Source: Sphingopyxis fribergensis (GTDB lineage Bacteria; Pseudomonadota; Alphaproteobacteria; Sphingomonadales; Sphingomonadaceae). From it: a stretch of DNA of 64,000 bases. The stretch covers positions 2,332,501-2,396,500 of the forward strand of contig NZ_CP009122.1 in assembly GCF_000803645.1 (NCBI RefSeq), read 5' to 3'. The translations under genes were made by a program, and so were the position numbers. The number at the start of each line of letters is the position of its first letter. The stretch's first letter is position 1. A model generated the notes under the pieces. That model worked only from the letters and a program-made list of their open reading frames with translations, ran no database searches and was not told where the DNA came from. Shown here piece by piece: positions 47,200 through 55,058 of this stretch.

Positions 47200-47601
47200 T
47201 CACCCCAGGCGGGCAAAAACAGCCGCGCCTGAGGGAGGTAATTCCCGTTCCTTCTGGCTACTTTCAGAAACGATTGCCGCTGCGAGCAATTCTCCTGTCG
47301 TGACAGGTCCGGCAAAGATCGCCTCCATGCCGCGCACGCATACACCCACGCCCTCATCCGCCAGATCATAATGCACCTGTTTCGCCGAACGCCGCGTGAC
47401 GACCATATCGGCCCGGCGCAGTTCGGCTAGCTGCTGGCTGAGCGCCGGCTGTCCGATCCCCGTTGCCGCTTCGATTTCGCCCACTGTCCGCCCGCCGCGG
47501 AGCAGGCAGGAGAGGATCATCAGCCGTTGCGGCTGGGCATAGACGCGCAGCTTTTCAACGGCCTTGTCCGCGAGCGCACGGTCCTGGTAAATCGCGCTCA
47601 T
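47200..47601 (-). CDS. ArsR family regulator, BigR/SqrR-like
   Basis: A 133-aa winged-helix repressor: LRVYAQPQRLMILSCLLRGG, the recognition region IGQPALSQQLAELRRADMVVTRR, and the wing AKQVHYDL. Cys32 sits where BigR/SqrR keep their first reactive Cys. The second (Cys88, in GVGVCVRGM) is several residues earlier than in BigR, so a persulfide- or tetrasulfide-sensing dithiol is plausible but not assured. ATG 47601 overlaps the peroxiredoxin stop (ATGA), making a two-gene operon divergent from the sulfide genes. The likely operator is the palindrome at 48298-48314. Confidence 0.85.
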   Translation of the reverse strand: MSAIYQDRALADKAVEKLRVYAQPQRLMILSCLLRGGRTVGEIEAATGIGQPALSQQLAELRRADMVVTRRSAKQVHYDLADEGVGVCVRGMEAIFAGPVTTGELLAAAIVSESSQKERELPPSGAAVFARLG

Positions 47602-48230
47602 GGGGCGTCGACCGTACGGCAGAACCAGCCTAGATCGTCGCCTTCCATCATCCGCTCGGGCGGCGGAGCGAGCAACGGCTGGCCGGGACGCCAGCCTTCG
47701 GGGGCCAGCACGCTGCCGTCGGCGGTGCGCCGGAGTGCGGCGAGCGTCCTCAAAATCTCGTCGACCGAACGACCGACCGTGTGCGGATAGATGTTGATCG
47801 CGCGAACAACTCCGTCGGGATCGATGAAATAGGTCGCGCGAACCGCAGAACTGTCCTGCGCCGCATCATCGATCATGCCATAGGCGCGGCCGACCGCCAT
47901 GCTCGGATCCTCGACGATCGGAAATTCGATCGCGACGCCAAACTGCGCCTCGATCGCGCGCACCCAGGCGAGATGCGAATAGAGGCTGTCGACCGACAGC
48001 CCGAGCAAGGCGCAATCGAGCGTATCGAAGTCAGCCTGTCGCCTGGCGAAAGCGATGAACTCGGTCGTACAGACCGGTGTGAAATCGGCGGGGTGCGAGA
48101 AGAAGACGAGCCAGCGCCCGCGATAATCGGCGAGCTTCATCGCGCCTTTGGTCGATCTTGCGCTGAAAGGCGGCGCTTCATCGCCAAGCCGTAGGGAGCG
48201 CCGCCCCTCGGTATCGATCTTGTCTATCAT
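47598..48230 (-). CDS. Peroxiredoxin, Prx6-type (AhpC/TSA family)
   Basis: A 210-aa peroxidase with the active-site PADFTPVCTTE (peroxidatic Cys54) and the Prx6-like C-terminal extension (YPHTVGRSVDEILRTLAALRR). Additional cysteines occur near ~88 and close to the C-terminus (WFCRTVDAP). I chose ATG 48230 because the family's usual N-terminus (SLRLGDEAPPF) starts shortly after; ATG 48260 is an alternative. It is co-translated with the ArsR regulator and divergent from the persulfide dioxygenase-like gene, so it probably deals with peroxide or hydropersulfide stress during sulfide oxidation. Confidence 0.88.
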   Translation of the reverse strand: MIDKIDTEGRRSLRLGDEAPPFSARSTKGAMKLADYRGRWLVFFSHPADFTPVCTTEFIAFARRQADFDTLDCALLGLSVDSLYSHLAWVRAIEAQFGVAIEFPIVEDPSMAVGRAYGMIDDAAQDSSAVRATYFIDPDGVVRAINIYPHTVGRSVDEILRTLAALRRTADGSVLAPEGWRPGQPLLAPPPERMMEGDDLGWFCRTVDAP

Positions 48231-48275
48231 AAGTCTCGGTCTTTCATCCCCAAAATCCATGCCGCCGGTGCGGAC

Positions 48276-48314
48276 TTGACGCAATCTTTCTATTCGATTA
48301 CATAGTTTATGTAA
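48276..48314 (+). promoter_or_regulatory. Sigma70 promoter with overlapping palindromic ArsR operator
   Basis: TTGACG (48276-48281), a 17-bp spacer and TACATA (48299-48304) drive the sulfide operon. The -10 box lies inside a perfect inverted repeat TTACATA-GTT-TATGTAA (48298-48314). A dimeric ArsR repressor bound there would block RNA polymerase. The site also lies upstream of the divergent peroxiredoxin-ArsR operon, allowing autoregulation. Confidence 0.75.
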
Positions 48315-48336
48315 ATATGAATTCATGGAGGCAGAA

Positions 48337-49254
48337 GTGACCGATTCGACCATTGCCCACGCCAGCGCCCAAGTGATCGCAGCCAGGGCGAAACCGGCGG
48401 CGATCAAGGCCTTCTTCGACGATGCGACGAATACGGTGTCCTATGTCGTCCACGATCCCGCGACGAAGCGCGCCGCGATCATCGACAGCGTGCTCGATTT
48501 CGATCCGGCGGCGGGTCGCACGGGGTTTGCCTCGGCCGACAAGATCGTCGCCTTCGTCAAGGAGCATGACCTCGGCATCGACTGGCTGCTCGAGACGCAC
48601 GCGCATGCCGACCATCTGTCGGCGGCGCCGTACCTCCAGGAAAAGCTGGGCGGCAAAATTGCGATCGGCGAACATATCGTCACCGTTCAGAACAGCTTCG
48701 GCAAATTGTTCAACGCCGGAAGCGACTTTCAGCGCGACGGATCCGACTTCGATCATTTGTGGAAAGACGGCGACCGTTTCCAGATCGGCGAGATCGAGGT
48801 CACGGTGCTGCACGTCCCCGGCCACACGCCCGCCGACAACGCCTATGTCATCGGCGACGCCGTCTTCGTCGGCGATACGATGTTCATGCCCGACTATGGT
48901 ACCGCGCGCGCCGATTTTCCGGGCGGCGATGCCCGCCAGCTATTCCAGTCGCTGCGCCGCATCCTCAAGCTGCCGCCCGAAACGCGCCTGTTCATGTGCC
49001 ATGACTATCTGCCCGAAGGCCGCGACAATTATATCTGGGAAACGACGGTCGCCGACGAACGCGCCCATAATGTCCATGCACACGATGGCGTGACCGAAGA
49101 TGAATTCGTCGCGATGCGCGAAGCGCGCGACATCGCGTTGGCGATGCCGCGGCTGATCATGCCCTCGATCCAGGTCAACATGCGCGCCGGTCATATGCCG
49201 GCGCCCGAGGAAAACGGCATTCGTTACCTCAAGATCCCCGTGAACGCGGTATGA
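48337..49254 (+). CDS. MBL-fold persulfide dioxygenase-like protein
   Basis: A 305-aa metallo-beta-lactamase-fold enzyme of the ETHE1/SDO/Blh group. Metal ligands are visible in THAHADH (~87-93), VPGHTPAD (~150), FVGDTMF and MCHDY. In this group a mononuclear iron oxidises glutathione persulfide to sulfite. I chose GTG 48337 because GGAGG at 48327-48331 lies 5 nt before it. The in-frame ATG at 48325 overlaps that Shine-Dalgarno and has none of its own. It is first gene of the operon under the palindromic promoter, and its stop overlaps the next gene (ATGA). Confidence 0.88.
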   Translation: MTDSTIAHASAQVIAARAKPAAIKAFFDDATNTVSYVVHDPATKRAAIIDSVLDFDPAAGRTGFASADKIVAFVKEHDLGIDWLLETHAHADHLSAAPYLQEKLGGKIAIGEHIVTVQNSFGKLFNAGSDFQRDGSDFDHLWKDGDRFQIGEIEVTVLHVPGHTPADNAYVIGDAVFVGDTMFMPDYGTARADFPGGDARQLFQSLRRILKLPPETRLFMCHDYLPEGRDNYIWETTVADERAHNVHAHDGVTEDEFVAMREARDIALAMPRLIMPSIQVNMRAGHMPAPEENGIRYLKIPVNAV

Positions 49255-49691
49255 TCGCGGCCTTTCCGCAGGCGATGCCGGTCGAGGGTTTGCTCGGCGG
49301 CTTGCTCATCGGTCTGAGCGCCGCGATCATGCTGCTAGGCAACGGCCGGATCGCCGGGGTCAGCGGTCTTGCTGCACGCGCGACCGGGCTCGGAACCGGC
49401 AGCGCGCCGCGCGGCATGGCACTCGCCTTCATTATCGGCCTGCCGCTTGGTGCCGCCGTGATCGCCTTGCTGCTTGGCGGCGTCGAAATCCGCTACCCCG
49501 CGTCGATCTGGCCGATCGTCGTGGGCGGGCTGTTCGTCGGCTATGGCACCCGCCTGGGCTCGGGCTGCACCAGCGGCCATGGCGTGTGCGGCATGTCGCG
49601 GCTGTCGCTGCGCTCGATCACCGCGACCCTGTTGTTCATGGCAAGCGGTATCGCCACGGTCGCGTTGATGCGCGCGGGCGGCCTGCTGTGA
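49251..49691 (+). CDS. YeeE/YedE family membrane protein (sulfur transport half, PmpA-like)
   Basis: A 146-aa protein with four hydrophobic segments and the YeeE signature GSGCTSGHGVCGMSRLSLRS near ~103-122, whose cysteines are thought to guide thiosulfate or sulfur species through the membrane. It is half the size of full YeeE, as in the paired proteins of bigR-type operons. ATGA overlap with the MBL gene and GTGA overlap with the next gene show tight coupling. Confidence 0.88.
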   Translation: MIAAFPQAMPVEGLLGGLLIGLSAAIMLLGNGRIAGVSGLAARATGLGTGSAPRGMALAFIIGLPLGAAVIALLLGGVEIRYPASIWPIVVGGLFVGYGTRLGSGCTSGHGVCGMSRLSLRSITATLLFMASGIATVALMRAGGLL

Positions 49692-50098
49692 AGCGCGTGA
49701 TTGCGGCGCTGGCGGCGGGCGCGATATTCGGTGCGGGCCTGGCGCTTTCGGGCATGGCCGACCCCCAGCGCGTCCGCGCCTTCCTTGACATCTTCGGCGC
49801 CTGGGATCCGACGCTGGCGTTCGTCATGGGCGGCGCGCTGGCCCCGATGGCGATCGCCTGGGCGATCCAGCGTCGTATGGCGCGCCCGATCCTCGCCGGT
49901 GTTTTCGACCTTCCCCCTACCCGCGGGATCGACCGACCGCTTGCCGTCGGCGCGGTGATCTTCGGCGTCGGCTGGGGGATCAGCGGCCTCTGCCCCGGCC
50001 CCGCGATTGCGGGGCTCGCGCTGGCTCCAAGCCATGCCATCGTTGCGGTTGCCGCAATGGGCGCTGGCATGGCCCTGCACCGCCTCACCAGCCGCTGA
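49688..50098 (+). CDS. YeeE/YedE family membrane protein, second half (PmpB-like)
   Basis: A 136-aa membrane protein starting with GTG in a GTGA overlap. It has about four hydrophobic stretches and the complementary motifs GAGLALSGMADPQRVRAFLD and GWGISGLCPGPAIAGLA, the second with a conserved Cys. Together with its upstream partner it would form one YeeE-type channel for a sulfur compound. The start is fixed by the overlap; no ATG fits. Confidence 0.87.
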   Translation: MKRVIAALAAGAIFGAGLALSGMADPQRVRAFLDIFGAWDPTLAFVMGGALAPMAIAWAIQRRMARPILAGVFDLPPTRGIDRPLAVGAVIFGVGWGISGLCPGPAIAGLALAPSHAIVAVAAMGAGMALHRLTSR

Positions 50099-50124
50099 CC
50101 CCAAGCCACGCCTGGAGAAGAGAC

Positions 50125-51705
50125 ATGGATATTAGAACAATCAATTTGCAGCTCGGTGTCAGCCCGCAGATTCAGCCCGACGACGTCGCGGCGATCGTCG
50201 CAGCCGGCTATCGCTCGATCATATGCAACCGCCCCGACGGCGAGGAAGCCGGGCAGCCGCCTGCCGCTGCGATTGCCGAGGCGGCGCAACGGCATAAGAT
50301 TGGCTTTGCGCATATCCCGGTGGTTTCGGGCCAGATGACCGGGACCGACGCGATGCTGATGGCTAATGCTCTTGCCGAGTTGCCGTCACCGATACTCGCC
50401 TTCTGCCGTTCGGGCAGCCGATCGGAAAAGCTGGCTGCCATGGCGACCGCACGATCGGCGCCGCACGCCGGCGCCGACTATGACATTGTCATCGTCGGCG
50501 GCGGCAGCGCGGGGATCGCGACAGCGGCCAGTCTGCTGAAACGGAACCGCAAGCTCTCCATTGCCATTATCGAGCCCTCCGATGTCCATTATTATCAGCC
50601 TGGCTGGACAATGGTCGGCGCGGGGATATTCGACGCCGCATTCACGCGCCATACCGAACGCTCGGTCATGCCGCGCGGGGTGGACTGGATCAAAAAGGCG
50701 GCAACTGGATTTGCGCCCGATGATGATCGAGTGTTGCTGGATGACGGCAGTTCGGTGTCGTACCGCGTTCTGGTCGCGTGTCCCGGTATCAAGCTCGACT
50801 GGGATGCCATTCCAGGCCTGAGCGAAACGCTCGGCAAAAACGGCGTTACCTCCAACTACCGCTATGACCTTGCGCCCTATACCAATCGCCTCGTCAAGAA
50901 TTTGGAAGGTGGCCGGGCCCTGTTCACCCAGCCGCCGATGCCGATCAAATGTGCCGGTGCGCCCCAAAAAGCGATGTATCTGTCGTGCAATGTCTGGGAA
51001 CGCAGCGGTGTCCTCAAAGACATTGACGTCCAGTTTCACAACAGCGGCCCGGCGCTGTTCGGCGTTGGGGTCTATGTCCCGGCGCTGATGGAATATGTCG
51101 AGCGCTACAACGCACATCTGAATTTCGGATCCAAGCTGGTCGCCATCGACGGCCCCGCGAAGGTCGCGACCTTCGAGCAAAAACGCGGCGATACAGTCAC
51201 CCGCGTCGACGAACATTTCGACATGATCCATGTCGTGCCGCCGCAGGTGGCGCCCGATTTCGTTCGCAACAGTCCGCTCGCCGCGCCCAGCGGATTCATC
51301 GAGGTCGATGAAGCGACGCTCCAGCATGTCCGCTACGCCAATGTCTTCGGGCTCGGCGATGCCTGCTCGGCGTCGAACGCCAAGACGATGGCCGCAGCGC
51401 GCAAGCAGGCGCCCGTCGTTGCGGTCAATGTGCTGGCCGCGCTCGATGGCAAGGCGCCGGTCGCCGATTATGACGGCTATGGCAGCTGCCCGCTCACCGT
51501 CGAGCGCGGCAAGATCGTGCTTGCCGAATTCGGTTATGGCGGCAAGCTGCTCCCGAGTTTTCCGAACTGGCTGATCGACGGTACAAAGCCCTCGCGCCTG
51601 TCGTGGCTGCTGAAGGACACGATTCTGCCGCCGATCTATTGGCACGGTATGCTCAAGGGCCGCGAGTGGATGGTCAAGCCGCACCTGATTGCCGCGAACG
51701 GATAG
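50125..51705 (+). CDS. DUF442 sulfurtransferase/phosphatase-like domain fused to sulfide:quinone oxidoreductase
   Basis: A 526-aa two-domain protein. Residues ~1-108 match the DUF442/TIGR01244 fold with active loop CRSGSRS (Cys94). Residues ~118-526 are a flavoprotein with dinucleotide motif IVGGGSAG. The SQR cysteines fit the mitochondrial (SQOR) pattern: Cys276 in KCAGAPQK and Cys455 in DGYGSCPL, with another at Cys219. SQR oxidises sulfide to persulfide or polysulfide and reduces quinone at the membrane; the C-terminal amphipathic part (LIDGTKPSRLSWLLKDTILPP) fits membrane attachment. In bigR-type operons DUF442 is usually fused to the MBL enzyme instead. GGAGAAGAGAC precedes ATG 50125. 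The fused domain may take the persulfide from SQR (inference). Confidence 0.9.
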   Translation: MDIRTINLQLGVSPQIQPDDVAAIVAAGYRSIICNRPDGEEAGQPPAAAIAEAAQRHKIGFAHIPVVSGQMTGTDAMLMANALAELPSPILAFCRSGSRSEKLAAMATARSAPHAGADYDIVIVGGGSAGIATAASLLKRNRKLSIAIIEPSDVHYYQPGWTMVGAGIFDAAFTRHTERSVMPRGVDWIKKAATGFAPDDDRVLLDDGSSVSYRVLVACPGIKLDWDAIPGLSETLGKNGVTSNYRYDLAPYTNRLVKNLEGGRALFTQPPMPIKCAGAPQKAMYLSCNVWERSGVLKDIDVQFHNSGPALFGVGVYVPALMEYVERYNAHLNFGSKLVAIDGPAKVATFEQKRGDTVTRVDEHFDMIHVVPPQVAPDFVRNSPLAAPSGFIEVDEATLQHVRYANVFGLGDACSASNAKTMAAARKQAPVVAVNVLAALDGKAPVADYDGYGSCPLTVERGKIVLAEFGYGGKLLPSFPNWLIDGTKPSRLSWLLKDTILPPIYWHGMLKGREWMVKPHLIAANG

Positions 51706-51709
51706 CGAC

Positions 51710-52495
51710 ATGATCGACACCCTCCATTTTGCGCTCGGCGGCGTCTCGGGCGCCCTGGTTGGATTCGTGCTGGGCTTGGTCGGCGGCGGCGGGTCAATTC
51801 TGGCGGTTCCCCTGCTGCTCTATCTCGTCGGCGTGAAAGAGCCGCATGTCGCGATCGGTACCAGCGCCTTTGCGGTGGCGGCCAATGCCGCGATCGGGCT
51901 GTGGAACCATGCGCGCGCGGGAACGGTCAATTGGCGCTGCGGTTTCATCTACGGCTCGGCCGGGGTCGTCGGCGCATTTGGCGGCTCGACGCTCGGGAAG
52001 AGCATCGACGGGCACAAGCTGTTGCTACTGTTCGCGTTGCTGATGATCGTCGTCGCGATCCTGATGTTCAGGCGGCGCGGTGACGAAGGCATTGAGGGCG
52101 CCCAGTGCAGCCGCGAAAATGTCGGAAAGGTCGCCGGTTATGGGCTGGGAACTGGGGTGTTCTCAGGCTTTTTCGGGATCGGCGGCGGCTTCCTGATCGT
52201 CCCCGGCCTGGTGGCTTCAACGTCGATGCCGATCCTGCGGGCGATCGGCACCTCGCTGATCGCGGTGACCGCATTCGGCCTCACCACCTCGTTCAACTAT
52301 GCGCTGTCGGGTCTCGTCAACTGGCCGCTGGCGGGCGTCTTCATCCTCGGCGGCGTCGCGGGCAGCGCGCTAGGCACCCGCGCCTCGCGCGCACTTTCGG
52401 CCGACAAGGGCAAACTCAACACCGTCTTTGCCGCCTTTGTCATGATCGTCGCCCTCTACATGCTCTGGAAGAGCTGGGGGGAGATCGGCCTATGA
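51710..52495 (+). CDS. TauE/SafE family sulfite exporter-like protein
   Basis: A 261-aa membrane protein with ~8 hydrophobic segments and the duplicated TauE/SafE glycine motifs VGGGGSILAVPLLLYLVG (first half) and FGIGGGFLIVPGLV (second half). Family members export sulfite, sulfoacetate or related anions. Its position after the dioxygenase and SQR genes fits export of sulfite made by persulfide oxidation. ATG 51710 lies 4 nt after the SQR stop; an in-frame start at 51689 would overlap the SQR gene and is less likely. Confidence 0.9.
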   Translation: MIDTLHFALGGVSGALVGFVLGLVGGGGSILAVPLLLYLVGVKEPHVAIGTSAFAVAANAAIGLWNHARAGTVNWRCGFIYGSAGVVGAFGGSTLGKSIDGHKLLLLFALLMIVVAILMFRRRGDEGIEGAQCSRENVGKVAGYGLGTGVFSGFFGIGGGFLIVPGLVASTSMPILRAIGTSLIAVTAFGLTTSFNYALSGLVNWPLAGVFILGGVAGSALGTRASRALSADKGKLNTVFAAFVMIVALYMLWKSWGEIGL

Positions 52496-52548
52496 TCCCG
52501 GCGAAGATGTGAAAACGCGAACAGCCCGAATATCAAAAGGAAAATATC

Positions 52549-53178
52549 ATGACTCTCCACATTGGCGACATTGCGCCCGACTTCACTGCCGACACCCAGA
52601 ACGGACCGATCAGCTTTCATGAATGGGCCGGCGACAGCTGGGTCTTCCTCTTCAGCCATCCAGCCGATTTCACGCCCGTCTGCACGACCGAGATGGGCCG
52701 CACCGCCCAGCTCGCGCAGGAATTTGACAAACGCAACACCAAGCCCCTCGGCCTTTCGACCGATACCGCCGAAGAACATCGCAAGTGGATCGAAGACGTC
52801 AACGACACCCAGCACACCGACCTCAAATTCCCGATCCTGGCCGATGCCGACCTGTCGATTGCCCGGATGTACGACATGATCCACCCGCAGCAGAGCGAGA
52901 CGGCGGCGGTACGTTCGGTGTTCATCATCGACCCTGCCAAGCGCATCCGGCTGACGATGACCTATCCCATGAGCGTCGGTCGCAATTTCGACGAGATCTT
53001 GCGCGTGATCGATGCGCTGCAACTGGGCGACAAGTTCCGGATAGCGACGCCGGCCGACTGGTCGGCGGGCAAAGAGGTCATCATCCCGCCGTCGATCAAG
53101 GATGAGGAAGCGGTGACGCTGTTTCCGCAGGGCTGGACGACGCACCGGCCTTATTTGCGCACGACATTGGTCGCATAA
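52549..53178 (+). CDS. Peroxiredoxin, 1-Cys Prx6 type
   Basis: A 209-aa peroxiredoxin with PADFTPVCTTE (Cys45) as its only cysteine, so it must be recycled by an external thiol. The C-terminal extension (YPMSVGRNFDEILRVIDALQ, then PADWSAGKEVIIPP) is typical of Prx6. AAAAGGA lies 8-9 nt before ATG 52549. It is the second Prx6-type gene in this island, this time inside the main operon, between the exporter and the oxidase genes. Confidence 0.93.
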   Translation: MTLHIGDIAPDFTADTQNGPISFHEWAGDSWVFLFSHPADFTPVCTTEMGRTAQLAQEFDKRNTKPLGLSTDTAEEHRKWIEDVNDTQHTDLKFPILADADLSIARMYDMIHPQQSETAAVRSVFIIDPAKRIRLTMTYPMSVGRNFDEILRVIDALQLGDKFRIATPADWSAGKEVIIPPSIKDEEAVTLFPQGWTTHRPYLRTTLVA

Positions 53179-53207
53179 GTCAACCATGAGCCGAGAGGGG
53201 GATCGAG

Positions 53208-53648
53208 ATGTTCACACGCATTGAACGCTGGCTGGAACCAGGCACACGGTCGAAGGCGCTGATCGATCCACTTTTCCGCATATTCACCAGCCTGATCTTT
53301 ATCGTCGGCGGCCTCGGTCATTTTGGCCAGCATCGGATGATGCTCGAACGGATGAAGCAATCGCCCTGGGCGGGCATGGTCGACAGGATTGGCGATCCTT
53401 CGGTCCTGCTCTGGCTTTCGGGGATTGCCTTTGTCGTGGCGGGGTTCACACTGGCGATCGGTTTCATGACGCGGGCCTCGGCCCTGATTATATTCGTGAC
53501 ACTCGTACCGGTCACGATCACGACGCATCTGGTACCCGATCCCTCGCATGTCGGCCCATTGTTCAAGAATATCGCCATATTGGGCGCGCTCCTGCTGATC
53601 TGGGCGCGCGGACCCGGTGCCTATGCACTCGATAATAAGGGATTTTGA
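53208..53648 (+). CDS. DoxX family membrane protein
   Basis: A 146-aa protein with four membrane helices and the DoxX-like stretches FIVGGLGHFGQH, AFVVAGFTLAIGFMTRASAL and PLFKNIAILGALLLIW. DoxX relatives include thiosulfate:quinone oxidoreductase subunits and proteins supporting redox enzymes in the membrane. In this setting a role in sulfur-to-quinone electron transfer or in the oxidase complex is plausible. GGGGGA precedes ATG 53208, and the stop lies 3 nt before the CydA-like start. Confidence 0.85.
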   Translation: MFTRIERWLEPGTRSKALIDPLFRIFTSLIFIVGGLGHFGQHRMMLERMKQSPWAGMVDRIGDPSVLLWLSGIAFVVAGFTLAIGFMTRASALIIFVTLVPVTITTHLVPDPSHVGPLFKNIAILGALLLIWARGPGAYALDNKGF

Positions 53649-53651
53649 CCG

Positions 53652-55058
53652 ATGATTGAGCAAGACTGGGCCATCATTCTTGCCCGTGTGCAATTCGCCT
53701 TCACGGTCAGCTTTCACTTCCTGTTCCCGGCGTTCACGATCGGGCTGGCGAGTTTCCTAGCCGTGCTCGAAGGGCTCTGGCTCAAAACCGGCAAAGGGGT
53801 TTACGCGAATCTCTATCGCTATTGGCTCAAGATCTTTGCCGTCGTATTCGCGATGGGCGTCGTGTCGGGCATCGTCATGTCGTACCAGTTCGGCACAAAC
53901 TGGTCGGTCTTTTCCGACAGGGCCGGGCCGGTCATCGGACCGTTGATGGCCTATGAAGTGCTAACAGCCTTCTTTCTGGAGGCGGGCTTCCTCGGCGTCA
54001 TGCTATTCGGCATCAACAAGGTCGGTCGCAAGCTTCATTTTGTCGCGACACTCGCTGTAGCCGCAGGCACGTTCGTCTCCGCTTTCTGGATCTTGTCGGT
54101 CAACAGCTGGATGCAGACGCCGGTGGGTTTCGAAATGGGCGCGAACGGACAATTCCTGCCCGGCGACAGCTGGCTGACGATCGTCTTCAACCCAAGCTTT
54201 CCCTATCGCCTCGTCCACACCGTCCTGGCCGCTTATCTGACGACAGCCTTTGCGGTCGGCGCAGTGGGGGCATGGCATCTCCTGAAAGACCGGCAGAATC
54301 CCGGCGCGCGAAAGATGTTCTCGATGGCGATGTGGATGGCGGCGATCGTTGCACCGATCCAGATATTCGCTGGCGATATGCATGGCCTCAATACGCTCGA
54401 GCATCAGCCCGCCAAGGTGATGGCGATGGAAGGACATTATCAAAGCCACCCCGACGGCGCGCCGCTCATCCTGTTCGGCATCCCGAACAGCAAGGAGAAG
54501 CGCGTCGATTACGCCATCGAAATACCGAAGGCTTCGTCATTGATCCTGAAGCACGATCTGAATGCTCCCCTCGCTGGACTGGACACCATCCCCGATGCCG
54601 ACGAGCCTCCGGTCGGGATCGTCTTCTGGGCGTTCCGCATCATGGTCGGCCTGGGCTTTGCCATGCTGGGCATCGGAATGTGGAGCCTGACCGCCCGCGC
54701 CCGCAAGAAACTCTACGACTGGCCGTGGCTGCACCGCGCCGCGGTCGCGATGGGTCCGAGCGGTTTCATCGCCGTACTCGCCGGCTGGGTGACGACCGAA
54801 GTCGGACGCCAACCCTTCACCATCTATGGCCTGCTCCGGACCGTGGATAGTGCATCGCCGCTCGATGCGCCGGCGGTCGCGGCATCGCTCGTCGCCTTTG
54901 TCATCGTCTATTTCGCTGTGTTCGGGATGGGCATCTGGTATCTGCTTCACCTGATGAAAAAGCCGCCCGAAGCGCATGAAGCCGCGCTCGACGGCCTGCC
55001 GATCCGCTCCGCCGGAATCACGCCCGCCGCCGCGGTTATCGAAGGAGACATCGCATGA
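53652..55058 (+). CDS. Cytochrome bd-type quinol oxidase subunit I (CioA-like)
   Basis: A 468-aa subunit I with short Q-loop, as in the cyanide-insensitive CIO group. Visible haem and proton-path residues are His in FTVSFHFLFP, the Glu pair in MAYEVLTAFFLEAGF, His in RLVHTVLAAYL and Met in FRIMVGLG. The quinol-site stretch is GLNTLEHQPAKVMAMEGHYQ and the signature GWVTTEVGRQPF. It oxidises quinol and reduces oxygen to water without proton pumping. bd oxidases are known to keep working in sulfide and cyanide. Being in the SQR operon, it should re-oxidise the quinol SQR makes. Confidence 0.94.
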   Translation: MIEQDWAIILARVQFAFTVSFHFLFPAFTIGLASFLAVLEGLWLKTGKGVYANLYRYWLKIFAVVFAMGVVSGIVMSYQFGTNWSVFSDRAGPVIGPLMAYEVLTAFFLEAGFLGVMLFGINKVGRKLHFVATLAVAAGTFVSAFWILSVNSWMQTPVGFEMGANGQFLPGDSWLTIVFNPSFPYRLVHTVLAAYLTTAFAVGAVGAWHLLKDRQNPGARKMFSMAMWMAAIVAPIQIFAGDMHGLNTLEHQPAKVMAMEGHYQSHPDGAPLILFGIPNSKEKRVDYAIEIPKASSLILKHDLNAPLAGLDTIPDADEPPVGIVFWAFRIMVGLGFAMLGIGMWSLTARARKKLYDWPWLHRAAVAMGPSGFIAVLAGWVTTEVGRQPFTIYGLLRTVDSASPLDAPAVAASLVAFVIVYFAVFGMGIWYLLHLMKKPPEAHEAALDGLPIRSAGITPAAAVIEGDIA

